Part shown: positions 13,250 through 20,730 of the stretch, one piece after another
How the letters are laid out: the number at the start of each line of letters is the position of its first letter
Position numbering within the stretch: position 1 is the first letter of the stretch
Virus record (IMG/VR): IMGVR_UViG_3300028173_000069
Span: 1 to 21,955 of that record
Origin: a virus
DNA length: 21,955 nucleotides
Reading direction: 5' to 3' (one strand)
Translations under genes and position numbers: made by a program
Notes under the pieces: generated by a model
Database searches by the model: none
The model's input: only the letters and a program-made list of their open reading frames with translations
Told to the model about the DNA's origin: nothing

Positions 13250-14556
13250 TACTCAAGTTCGCCAACCTGTACGCCAATCATATCTTTCTCATCTTCAATG
13301 CTTACATCTGGAGGTAGTATCTCACCCCTCTTCATATTGAATAAGAATGTCTCATGACTAATAGCACCAGATTGCCACGCACCCATAAGTGATGTCATAT
13401 CACCAGCTTGAATCTTAGTATCAACAAAGTCTGTGTTCAAAGTTACTGTCACATCTCCGCTCACACCTTCCCATTCAGCCATAATTCTAAGGGCTTGTGT
13501 TACTGCTCTCTCTACAGATTTAACTGTACTAACCAATGTTGAGGCTTCAGCGTTCTGTCTTAATCTAACTGAATCTGCTGATTCAATACCTGCCTTTTGC
13601 GATTGTAATAGTTGTGCGCCTAGACTTGCCATCATTGAGCGTTTCTCTTCCATGGCTTTTTCTAGTGCTTGAAGTCCTTGTCCACTAAACTCAAGGTATC
13701 CTGCTCTACTAGATGAGTCCGGTAGAATCCATGCTGAACCACTACCAATCTTTAATTCTGATGTTTCATCAATGCCAGTTACATAAGGCGTAGGTAATGC
13801 TGTGAAATGACGACCATGCTCTAAGTCTGCTGAAGTTCTATATAGAGATAAACCTGTATCTGCTAAAGCTAACATAGGTGGAATACTAGGCTCAAGATTG
13901 AAGCCCTCTCCACTTAAACTAATAAACGGAATGTCTGATAATGCCTTACCTAATCTTGAAGGGAATATCTCATCTACTACAGTCCAGCCTTTCTTTTCCT
14001 TTTTCCAGACACGAACTTTGTAGCCTTCACCATCTTTAACTAACTCTCTGTATTGAGTAGCGTATTCTGATTTGTAAATATCATCAGCATCTATCTGACG
14101 GAAGTTCTCTTCCAAGATAATTCTATCGTCTAGCCAGTTTGTAATTTGTTCAGTTGAATAGCCTACAAGGTAAGGACGTTCTTCGTTTCTATCAACAAGC
14201 ACACCTTGTCTGCCCATCAATAATTGTTCAGATAACATATACGAGATAAAGTCATTTAACGGTAAGCCCGTGCCAGTAATATCATCTAACAATGGTTTAA
14301 TCTTATCCGGCACTTCAATGATAGGTTCGACTCTCATCACCGCACCAATTAGACCTTTTACAGTTCGTTCAATACCATTGTAATAAACACCACGTAACTT
14401 GTATGCTTGATACTCGTCATCTGTCTGTCCACTTAATTTAGGAAGGTAATTCTCACCCTCGTTTTTAACGGCATCACTACCTTTGTATGAATCTCTGATT
14501 CGTTGCCATTGTGTTTCTGTATTTGAATAATACGGATGTCTGTTTTCAATTCCCAT
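13249..14556 (-). CDS. Portal protein (DUF4055-like)
   Basis: 435 residues. It follows TerL by one base and precedes MuF, the fixed portal position. The N-terminal HPYYSNTETQWQRIRDSYKG phrase, the KLRGVYYNGIERTVKGLIGA segment and the central GRHFTALPTPYVTG and SAWILPDSSSRAGYLEFSG segments match the DUF4055 family, widely present as the portal in phages with this head type. A long helix with A-E-A-S-T-L-V-S-T-V-K-S-V-E-R-A-V-T-Q-A-L corresponds to the channel-forming stem region. As a dodecamer it would be the DNA channel, the docking site for terminase, and the seed for head assembly. Confidence 0.83.
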   Translation of the reverse strand: MGIENRHPYYSNTETQWQRIRDSYKGSDAVKNEGENYLPKLSGQTDDEYQAYKLRGVYYNGIERTVKGLIGAVMRVEPIIEVPDKIKPLLDDITGTGLPLNDFISYMLSEQLLMGRQGVLVDRNEERPYLVGYSTEQITNWLDDRIILEENFRQIDADDIYKSEYATQYRELVKDGEGYKVRVWKKEKKGWTVVDEIFPSRLGKALSDIPFISLSGEGFNLEPSIPPMLALADTGLSLYRTSADLEHGRHFTALPTPYVTGIDETSELKIGSGSAWILPDSSSRAGYLEFSGQGLQALEKAMEEKRSMMASLGAQLLQSQKAGIESADSVRLRQNAEASTLVSTVKSVERAVTQALRIMAEWEGVSGDVTVTLNTDFVDTKIQAGDMTSLMGAWQSGAISHETFLFNMKRGEILPPDVSIEDEKDMIGVQVGELE

Positions 14557-14557
14557 T

Positions 14558-15766
14558 CTATGCCCCTATAACCCTTGCCATCTTCGGCTTTCCTAAACGC
14601 TTAATCATTGGTTGTAGTGCGTATCTCAACGCATCTATGTAATGATTATTCGCATCAATAATCGTAGGTAATATATCTCCGGTAACTCTGTCAACCTTGT
14701 AACTATATTTCACAAACTCACTTGCTGTCTGTAAACATCTAGTGTGAATGTGTACCTTCCTAAAACTTCTAATATGCTCAATTCCATCTTCAACACTACC
14801 CGCCCACTTATGGACAGATTCAATCTTATATCCTTGTCTTTTAACGAAAGATATAGACTCTGGTCGTGCTGAATCTGCTCTTATTGTATATTGTTTTGAC
14901 TGCGGTATGGCATCAATTAACTTATAGGTGCTATCCAACTCAACTTGAGTGCCACCAGATTCATAGTCAATGTAAAGTTCCCTATCAATGATATAACATC
15001 TTAATACGGCTGTTGGGTCTTGTGAAAAACCCCAGTCTAGCCCGTAATAGAATACAACGCCTTCCGGTGCTTTAAACTCTTCAACGGCAAACTTACCTTT
15101 AAATATCTGTGATTCAGATGAAGTCTTACAATGCCCTTCCCAGATGTGAAGATAATCGTCATAGTCTAATTCTTTTTGATATTCTAACTCATCCCTTAAC
15201 TCATCTCCAAAGTACGGGTTATCCCAATAATTAACCTTAACAACTAATGCGTTATCTCTTTGCTCATTAACAACATACTTAACATAGGTTGGGTCTGTCT
15301 CTAGGTTTGGGTTAAACGATACCCATATCTCTGAACCTGCTTTACGAATAGTAGGTATTAGAATATCCCATGATTCATTACTAATCTTTTGAGCCTCTTC
15401 CACCCAACAAATATCCACACCCTCTAAAGACTTGATTTGCATCGGGTCGTGCTTTAATCCATGAAAAATAAACTCAGTACCATTCCTGCCAAAGATACCG
15501 TCACGGGTTACCCTATAGAAACTGCCAAGTTTTAATATCTCAATACATTGGGATAACAACTTATGTACAGACTGCTTCATTGAGCCTTGTACCTCACGAG
15601 TACATAAAACCCGCTTACGTTGTTTCACTCCCATAATTAGAAGTGTTAATGCGAAACTCCAAGACTTACCCGCACCACGCCCACCATAATAAACTTTATA
15701 TCTATAGTGTTTCCATAGTGGTTTAAATACTCTCGGTATTCTTACTGAAGGTTTCTTAGTCGGCAT
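14558..15766 (-). CDS. terL: Terminase large subunit (PBSX/XtmB-like)
   Basis: 402 residues from ATG 15764-15766, which overlaps the TerS end by 11 bases; an upstream in-frame TTG (15784) would add six residues but is less likely. ATPase: Walker A GGRGAGKS (about 28-35) and Walker B GVDICWVEEAQ (about 116-126) with the catalytic Glu pair. Coupling motif S-F-N-P-N follows. The RNase H-like nuclease carries acidic residues in GLDWGF (Asp244), RADSARPE (Asp298) and NNHYIDALRYA (Asp378). All catalytic positions are present, and length fits the family. It pumps DNA into the prohead at the portal and cuts the concatemer. The packaging mode is not decided by sequence alone. Confidence 0.95.
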   Translation of the reverse strand: MPTKKPSVRIPRVFKPLWKHYRYKVYYGGRGAGKSWSFALTLLIMGVKQRKRVLCTREVQGSMKQSVHKLLSQCIEILKLGSFYRVTRDGIFGRNGTEFIFHGLKHDPMQIKSLEGVDICWVEEAQKISNESWDILIPTIRKAGSEIWVSFNPNLETDPTYVKYVVNEQRDNALVVKVNYWDNPYFGDELRDELEYQKELDYDDYLHIWEGHCKTSSESQIFKGKFAVEEFKAPEGVVFYYGLDWGFSQDPTAVLRCYIIDRELYIDYESGGTQVELDSTYKLIDAIPQSKQYTIRADSARPESISFVKRQGYKIESVHKWAGSVEDGIEHIRSFRKVHIHTRCLQTASEFVKYSYKVDRVTGDILPTIIDANNHYIDALRYALQPMIKRLGKPKMARVIGA

Positions 15767-16127
15767 CTGGGTCAATAAACTCAACGACTAGATTCATGTC
15801 TCCATCAATATCCATCTCTTGTCTTTCAATGTACCCTCTGTTTCTACCTATGGTTTTAAGGAAGAAAATAGTAGCCGTCATGTTCTTGTTTTTAATCTCA
15901 CCCATCAATACAGATTCAGCAAAATCAATGTTCTCTTCTTTGATATTATCGCACTCTTTTTTAAAGGAGTCGAATTTCCCAATATAATTATAGTAGGTTT
16001 GTCTATCTATTTTCGCTGCCCTACAAGCGTGAGCAATGTTTCCAGCACTCTCTTTATAGGCTTTTAAGAAGTTCTTTTTATTATCTTCAGTTATCTGTTT
16101 TCTTACTGGTCTTTGTGATGTATCCAT
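15756..16127 (-). CDS. terS: Terminase small subunit
   Basis: 123 residues directly upstream of TerL. Residues about 15-50 form a helix-turn-helix: NFLKAYKESAGNIAHACRAA then IDRQTYYNYI, typical of TerS DNA-recognition domains, followed by a helical oligomerisation region and an acidic C-terminus (VVEFIDPDAD) likely to contact TerL. GGATAG is a weak Shine-Dalgarno 4 bases before the ATG. It would bind the pac or cos site to start packaging; none of its sites can be identified here. Confidence 0.88.
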   Translation of the reverse strand: MDTSQRPVRKQITEDNKKNFLKAYKESAGNIAHACRAAKIDRQTYYNYIGKFDSFKKECDNIKEENIDFAESVLMGEIKNKNMTATIFFLKTIGRNRGYIERQEMDIDGDMNLVVEFIDPDAD

Positions 16128-16130
16128 TGT

Positions 16131-16922
16131 CTATCCTTTCTTATTTCGTATGTGATTTGCTTCAGCATCGGGATGAACCTCGTTAGGCTTTGGCATATAA
16201 TAATTTGCTGTTTTGTATGGGTACATCTGCTTTTTACACGGTGTCATAATTACATATCCATCTGGTGGCAATGCTGACTCAGCCTTCATTAAAAAACTTT
16301 GCCTTCCACCTTTTGAACACACCCTATGAATACATAAACTCCCTAAATATCTATAGTTGGTATATCCCTCTGAATAAGCAACGCCCGCCCACAAACAGTC
16401 ATCAAATGAATATGGTCTATTTGGTAGTTGTAAAACAAGTTTAGCTATCTTCTTAGAAAATACAAAACCTCCACCTGTGTATATGAGTTTTTGCGAAACG
16501 AACTTATCTTTGTTATCCCTCTTCGCTATTAATGATTCGGTTCTTACCCAGTTACAGCTAATAATTCCTACTTTGCTTTCTAATGCTTTCTCTAATGCTG
16601 TTTTGTAATTAGTTTCTTTAATGACTTCCATATCGTCATCCATTGAAACCCATAATTCTGTATCGGGGTATTTCTCTAATACAGACACTTTTGCAGAATG
16701 TGGTCCCGACTTCTTATCATGCCATACAAACTCTAACCCCCATTCCTTTCTAATCTTTTGTAATGTTAGGAGGTTCTTTTTTACAATGTCCGGTGTTTCT
16801 TGAGCGACCACCACAACCTTGTATTCCGGCATCAGTTTATACAATGAATTAAGACACGCAAATAGTAGTGTTGGTCTATCCCCTGTTGTGGCTACTATAA
16901 TCCGAGTTTGCTCTACAATCAT
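16131..16922 (-). CDS. GT-A-fold glycosyltransferase-like protein
   Basis: 263 residues from ATG 16920-16922, which overlaps the upstream ParB-like stop as ATGA; a longer TTG start (16952) lies inside the upstream gene and is rejected. It opens with a strand and loop RIIVATTGDRPTLLFACLNSL, a nucleotide-sugar-binding-like N-terminus. A DDD triad (about residues 95-97, context VSMDDDME) suits a DxD metal site, followed by TGGGFVFS (149-156) and FDDCLW (173-178), which fit acceptor and catalytic acidic positions in GT2-like enzymes. No membrane segment is seen. Its target could be modified DNA bases, a virion protein or a cell-surface molecule. Location between ParB-like genes and terminase hints at DNA or virion modification. 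Confidence 0.75.
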   Translation of the reverse strand: MIVEQTRIIVATTGDRPTLLFACLNSLYKLMPEYKVVVVAQETPDIVKKNLLTLQKIRKEWGLEFVWHDKKSGPHSAKVSVLEKYPDTELWVSMDDDMEVIKETNYKTALEKALESKVGIISCNWVRTESLIAKRDNKDKFVSQKLIYTGGGFVFSKKIAKLVLQLPNRPYSFDDCLWAGVAYSEGYTNYRYLGSLCIHRVCSKGGRQSFLMKAESALPPDGYVIMTPCKKQMYPYKTANYYMPKPNEVHPDAEANHIRNKKG

Positions 16923-17416
16923 ACAGGGATAACCTTTGTCATTTCCATACAAACAGGACAGATTACTAACACTTCTTCTTGAGGCTCTTCATCTACCGCT
17001 TCTATATCCAGTTCCATTGACATATCTTCTGTTGCTATTCCGAACACACCGTCTAATGTTCCTTCAAAGAAGTTGAGCGTTTCACTCAAGTTTATAATGC
17101 TGTCTAATTCCTTTTGAAGTTCATCCTCGTTCCATTCTGTTAATTCATGAATACGGTTATCAATGATTCTTAACTCTCTAGCCTTCTTGTCGTCTATGTC
17201 TGCTATTACACACGGTACTGTATCCCATCCTAATTCTCTTACTGCTCTGAATCGGGTATGACCACTAATGATTGTATTCTGCCTATCAAGAATCAAAGGC
17301 ACTCTGAATCCATATCTCTCTATTGACTTTACTAGGGCTGGTACAGTTTCATCGTTGTCTCTAGGGTTTCTCCAGTACGGAGTAATGTCATCTAGTTTTA
17401 TATCTACAATATTCAT
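16919..17416 (-). CDS. ParB/Srx-fold protein with C-terminal CxxC, copy A
   Basis: 165 residues. The ParB-like nucleotide-binding domain covers about residues 1-95: ITPYWRNPRDND, then SGHTRFRAVRELGW (51-64) containing the G-H-x-R core, then ELRIIDNRIHELTEW. The C-terminal 20 residues end in ICPVC (152-156), a single cysteine knuckle that may pair with another protein to hold zinc. It aligns without gaps to its neighbour (17413-17958) through the first 100 residues with roughly 40 per cent identity by eye, so the two arose by tandem duplication. There is no separate HTH DNA-binding domain, so a classical partition role is unlikely. In phages such proteins accompany modification genes; activity is unknown. 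Confidence 0.85.
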   Translation of the reverse strand: MNIVDIKLDDITPYWRNPRDNDETVPALVKSIERYGFRVPLILDRQNTIISGHTRFRAVRELGWDTVPCVIADIDDKKARELRIIDNRIHELTEWNEDELQKELDSIINLSETLNFFEGTLDGVFGIATEDMSMELDIEAVDEEPQEEVLVICPVCMEMTKVIPV

Positions 17417-17958
17417 AGTCCTACCTTCTCTGCTTCAACACCAAATTCAGTACCGCAATGCTCACAGCAAATACTTACAATCCTATCTTGTGCTTTATCT
17501 ACTCTATCGCCAAATACATTATCAAAACCATCTGCTGACTTTTTAATATCTTCATCTGTTACTTCGCTTACATCTAAACCGAAGCTAGTTGTTAGGGCTG
17601 ATTCAATCTTCATGTCAAATTCTGACACTAGGTAATCTAATGCTCTTAATTCAACAACCAATAACTCATCATTCCATTCTGATATTTCTTGAATCTTGTT
17701 ATCAATAACTCTAAACTCTTTGTTCTTTTCATCTGACAAATCAGACGTTAAACAATCAATCTCAGTCCAGCCTAGTTTTTGTGCGGCCTTCAATCTAGCG
17801 TGTCCTGCTACAACCACGTTATTTTGGTCTACTACTATTGGAACTACATAGCCATAACGCTCATAAGCATCTGCTAGTTTATCAACTGTTTTATCATTGA
17901 TTCTAGCGTTACCCTCGTATGGCTTTAAATCGCTAATCTTCTTTTTGGTCGTTTCCAT
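17413..17958 (-). CDS. ParB/Srx-fold protein with C-terminal cysteine knuckle, copy B
   Basis: 181 residues. ParB-like domain: ISDLKPYEGNARIND, then AGHARLKAAQKLGW (51-64), then EFRVIDNKIQEISEW. The C-terminus carries SICCEHCGTEF (162-172), a C-x-x-C plus adjacent Cys like half of a zinc ribbon. The start ATG (17956-17958) lies 26 bases inside the end of the IbrB-like gene, with a GGAA Shine-Dalgarno; its stop overlaps the copy A start (ATGA). See copy A for paralogy. ParB-fold domains bind CTP or ATP in characterised proteins; the G-H-x-R motif here keeps the phosphate-contacting residues, so nucleotide binding is a reasonable inference. Confidence 0.85.
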   Translation of the reverse strand: METTKKKISDLKPYEGNARINDKTVDKLADAYERYGYVVPIVVDQNNVVVAGHARLKAAQKLGWTEIDCLTSDLSDEKNKEFRVIDNKIQEISEWNDELLVVELRALDYLVSEFDMKIESALTTSFGLDVSEVTDEDIKKSADGFDNVFGDRVDKAQDRIVSICCEHCGTEFGVEAEKVGL

Positions 17959-18508
17959 CTATGTATTCCTTTCTTAGTCTTAATTGTTTATCTGATTCCC
18001 AAGCGGTTCTGTATTCTACGTTAGCAAATAACTTAGAGAATCCTGTAAGGTGTTTAAGTCTTATAATCTCTTCAGCCTCCATGCCTAACTCTGAACAAAT
18101 TTCAGCATCTGACATTCCATTCTCTAGCATTTTGAATACCATGTCACTCATACCTTCAACCGAGTGTTTGCCTCTAGCCCTGTTGTGTCGCACAGTTGAT
18201 GCCATTCTGTCATTGATATCTTTCTTGATTACAACGATAGGTAGTTTGTTTCCAGTCCTGCGGTTAATCTCTTTATTAATCTTACAACAAGTGAATCTAT
18301 GAAACCCGTCAACGATTGTGTACATATCTCGTTCTTCGTCATAGAATGTTACGACCGGTTGTGTATAACCATCTGCCAAAATGGATGTTTGTAATAACTT
18401 TAATTCTGTCTTTGCTACTGAGTTTGGGTTGTAATTATTAGCCTCAATCTTATCTAGGTCAATCCATAAGACATGGCTGATTGGTTGTGATTCTCTTTCA
18501 TTAGACAT
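17933..18508 (-). CDS. IbrB-like ParB-domain protein
   Basis: 191 residues. The ParB-like domain has NNYNPN near residue 24, VDGFHRF (66-72) in place of the usual G-H-x-R loop, and RHNRARGKH (107-115), a phrase I recall from IbrB proteins. A helical region (GMSDAEICSELGMEAEEIIRL, about 131-151, quoted here only for position of a helix-turn-helix-like stretch) follows. It is adjacent to and overlaps by 8 bases an IbrA-like gene, the same pairing as ibrA-ibrB of Escherichia coli, which activate phage-borne eib genes. A strong GGAGG Shine-Dalgarno lies 6 bases upstream of the ATG. The molecular function of the pair is not established. Confidence 0.82.
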   Translation of the reverse strand: MSNERESQPISHVLWIDLDKIEANNYNPNSVAKTELKLLQTSILADGYTQPVVTFYDEERDMYTIVDGFHRFTCCKINKEINRRTGNKLPIVVIKKDINDRMASTVRHNRARGKHSVEGMSDMVFKMLENGMSDAEICSELGMEAEEIIRLKHLTGFSKLFANVEYRTAWESDKQLRLRKEYIDGNDQKED

Positions 18509-19601
18509 ATCTATCCTCCGTTACATCTTCTTTTTGTTTGTTATTTGCCACTCTGTAGTTATCCAACAAAGTGAAGTGATAATCGTTCTTTAAGATTGTG
18601 TTAATACAAACCCTGTAATATCGTTGTAAATGACCAAACCATCCATCCCATGTTTTAAAGCGTTTTAATATCTTATCCTTGCCAACACCTTCCGGCAATA
18701 AGTTCTCTGCCAAATAGTCTCTATACTCGTGCCACGTCTTAAACATATACGGTAGGTTTTTAGGGCATCCTAAGTCTTTGCCAAACTTACCTTCAGTGTC
18801 AATTCCCTTGAGTCTTTGCGTTAACTTAACCCATGTTTCTTTTTCCACTTCTTGAAGATACTTTAAATTAGATACTGATGTCTCATGGCACAGGCTTGAT
18901 ACTCTCATCTCTAATACCGGAACACCCCAACTAAACTGCTGGTCATAAACCCTGTTGTAGTTCCAGTTGTTATCATGAATTGATTTCCATACGTCTGTGT
19001 AACTCCAGTCATAGATTGGGTAGAACGTGTACTTGTCGTTATCCTTGTCTAGTAACTTACCCCACGTCTCACCCTTGTATGTCACAGCACCAGTTAAAGA
19101 TAATAAACGAGCCGGAGATTCTTCACCTCTAACGCCACCAATGTTTACAGACTTAGGCGCAAAGTCGTGCTTCATAATAGCTGTAAACATAGCCTTGAAT
19201 CTATCAGTTCCATATACGTTTTCAGTAATAGCGTATGGCACTCTAGGTCTCATCCACACATCCTCTTTGTCTTTATCCCAGCAGAATATCCACGGGTCAT
19301 CACTTGAGGTCGCATTAAAGATTTTCATAGGCATTTGAAACCACATAGGCTCTACTTCGTCCGAGGTCATCACCTCTTCCATCAAATCTATAGTTGCTTG
19401 AAGTTCCGCCTCTTGGTCAAGGAATAATACCTTTAAGGGTAGTCTATTGCGCTCTCGTGCCACTATTAAAGTTAATTCATATACGACAACCGAGTCTTTG
19501 CCACCGCTAAACGATACAACCACATCATCAAATTCATCATATAACCAACGAATCCTTTTTAGGGCTTCATCAAACACGTTGTTCTGTTTATATATTCTCA
19601 T
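18501..19601 (-). CDS. IbrA-like PAPS reductase-family PP-loop protein (DUF3440-like)
   Basis: 366 residues. The PP-loop SFSGGKDS (30-37) of the ATP pyrophosphatase/PAPS reductase family is intact, followed by VLFLDQEAELQAT (58-70). NIGGVRGEESPAR (153-165) and YPIYDWSYTDVW (194-205) are further family signatures. The length and C-terminal extension (WDGWFGHLQRYYRVC) match DUF3440/IbrA rather than metabolic CysH, and the CysH C-terminal ECGLH motif is missing, so assimilatory sulfate reduction is unlikely. PP-loop enzymes adenylate a substrate, so nucleic acid thiolation or another modification is possible. Its ATG overlaps the methyltransferase stop (ATGA), and its stop overlaps the IbrB-like start. 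Confidence 0.87.
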   Translation of the reverse strand: MRIYKQNNVFDEALKRIRWLYDEFDDVVVSFSGGKDSVVVYELTLIVARERNRLPLKVLFLDQEAELQATIDLMEEVMTSDEVEPMWFQMPMKIFNATSSDDPWIFCWDKDKEDVWMRPRVPYAITENVYGTDRFKAMFTAIMKHDFAPKSVNIGGVRGEESPARLLSLTGAVTYKGETWGKLLDKDNDKYTFYPIYDWSYTDVWKSIHDNNWNYNRVYDQQFSWGVPVLEMRVSSLCHETSVSNLKYLQEVEKETWVKLTQRLKGIDTEGKFGKDLGCPKNLPYMFKTWHEYRDYLAENLLPEGVGKDKILKRFKTWDGWFGHLQRYYRVCINTILKNDYHFTLLDNYRVANNKQKEDVTEDRYV

Positions 19602-20134
19602 AGTTTTAAACTCGTAAAGATAGTGTAATTTCCTTCGGTATATGTGTGACCACCCTCTAGGTTGTATTCTTCTATCTTGAAATGATTACTACTAGAACCA
19701 GCATATTCATAAGTTACAGGCGAATACCCTTTAGAATAAAACATTAAGTAATAGTCATCTTCTATGAATTTGAATTGAGAGTTGAAATAATCGGGATTAA
19801 CGTAATTCATAGAACCAAACAAAGATACGAAGGCTGTATGGTTTCTTCTAAAACCGTATTTCTCTAAAGTACAAACTCTTGTTTCGTACTCTGGAAATTT
19901 CTTATTTAGGATGCCTACCATTCCATGAGAAGGGTCAATGCCAAGATACTGATGCTCACTTAATGCCATTGTTTCTAAAAGCAAACCTGTACCGCATCCT
20001 ATGTCTAAGATACGCTTCTCTTTAAGTAAGAGTAAGTGTTGTTTTATGCGCTGGTCTTGCGCTTTTGATTCTTCATCGGAAAAATATGAATCGTATTGCT
20101 CCGCAATGGAATCGTAAAAATTCTCTGAATTCAT
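19598..20134 (-). CDS. Small class I SAM-dependent methyltransferase
   Basis: 178 residues from ATG 20132-20134, coupled to the upstream stop (ATGA); a TTG start at 20191 would overlap the upstream gene by 61 bases and is rejected. Motif I is ILDIGCGTG (42-50), with an acidic motif II in YLGIDPSHGM (63-72) and an N-terminal Y-D-S-I-A-E-Q-Y-D-S-Y entry helix typical of UbiE/COQ5-like methyltransferases. No N-P-P-Y or D-P-P-Y signature for adenine-N6 or P-C-Q for cytosine-C5 DNA methylation is seen, so a small-molecule, modified-base or lipid-like substrate is more likely than plain DNA methylation. The C-terminal substrate region is short. Confidence 0.85.
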   Translation of the reverse strand: MNSENFYDSIAEQYDSYFSDEESKAQDQRIKQHLLLLKEKRILDIGCGTGLLLETMALSEHQYLGIDPSHGMVGILNKKFPEYETRVCTLEKYGFRRNHTAFVSLFGSMNYVNPDYFNSQFKFIEDDYYLMFYSKGYSPVTYEYAGSSSNHFKIEEYNLEGGHTYTEGNYTIFTSLKL

Positions 20135-20730
20135 ACAATCGGTTTCTTGTTTATTATTACAGTTAGTGCTAGAGGTGCGCCCATTGACCAATACTTGTGG
20201 TCAATAACATCCCATAATCGGTATGCCCATCCTCTAAAGTTTTCATTATAACCATACTTTCTTATCAATAATACGAAATCATCATAAGGCATCTTCCCAA
20301 CCCAATTCTTGCGTACTGCGTAATAGTGTGGATTCTTTGGCATAGTTTTAGCAAATACAAACTCATTAGCCTGTACCGCTTCCTCTACATCCTCTATTGA
20401 ATAGTCATCTAGCCACGGCATCTCAAAACCTTGTAAATGATTCATTGTTAAAAATCCATACTGAAGTTCTGACCTCACCTGCCAATCTACATCTATACGG
20501 TATTGTTTACCGTCATCACCTTTGTAAGTTACCCCGAATCCATCCGTCTCAACAGGTGTTAAAACCAAACCTATCTCAAGTTCTTTATCAAGTTTCGGTT
20601 GCCACTTATCCACATGGTAACGATACTGTCTCATGCTCTTTTCCGGCACTAGGCAATATCTGTCATTACAGATGTAGAAAAGGCTATCGTTTAATATGTC
20701 GATAGCCCTCGCTTTACTTATTAGCCCCAC
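20131..20730 (-). CDS. 199-residue uncharacterised phage protein
   Basis: It starts at GTG 20728-20730, directly after the stop of the preceding gene, with no good Shine-Dalgarno; expression may depend on coupling. No family is recognised. Residues about 16-28 contain FYICNDRYC. The C-terminal third is aromatic-rich (KNPHYYAVRKNWVGK, then FVLLIRKYGY, then AYRLWDVIDHKYWSMG), which resembles conserved phage proteins of unknown role next to methyltransferases, as far as I can recall. No membrane segment. It is the first gene of the accessory block and overlaps the methyltransferase start. Confidence 0.75.
   Translation of the reverse strand: MGLISKARAIDILNDSLFYICNDRYCLVPEKSMRQYRYHVDKWQPKLDKELEIGLVLTPVETDGFGVTYKGDDGKQYRIDVDWQVRSELQYGFLTMNHLQGFEMPWLDDYSIEDVEEAVQANEFVFAKTMPKNPHYYAVRKNWVGKMPYDDFVLLIRKYGYNENFRGWAYRLWDVIDHKYWSMGAPLALTVIINKKPIV

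Noticed and set aside
12690-13340. 216-codon open frame on the plus strand
   Set aside because: Fully antisense to the MuF gene, no Shine-Dalgarno, odd Ser/Cys-rich composition; a shadow frame.
15767-15784. TTG start for TerL
   Set aside because: An ATG at 15766 is available; the extra six residues add nothing to the conserved N-terminus.
17961-18302. 113-codon plus-strand frame
   Set aside because: Antisense to the IbrB-like gene, low-complexity Ser/Leu composition and no support.
16919-18508. Plasmid-type partition (ParA-ParB) system
   Set aside because: No ParA ATPase and no ParB-type HTH and dimer domains in the two paralogues; they lie in a phage accessory block.
19598-20134. Restriction-modification DNA methyltransferase
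   Set aside because: No N/D-P-P-Y or P-C-Q catalytic motif and no restriction enzyme nearby.
20135-20191. TTG start for the methyltransferase
   Set aside because: It would overlap the preceding gene by 61 bases; the ATG at 20134 forms the ATGA junction seen across the operon.
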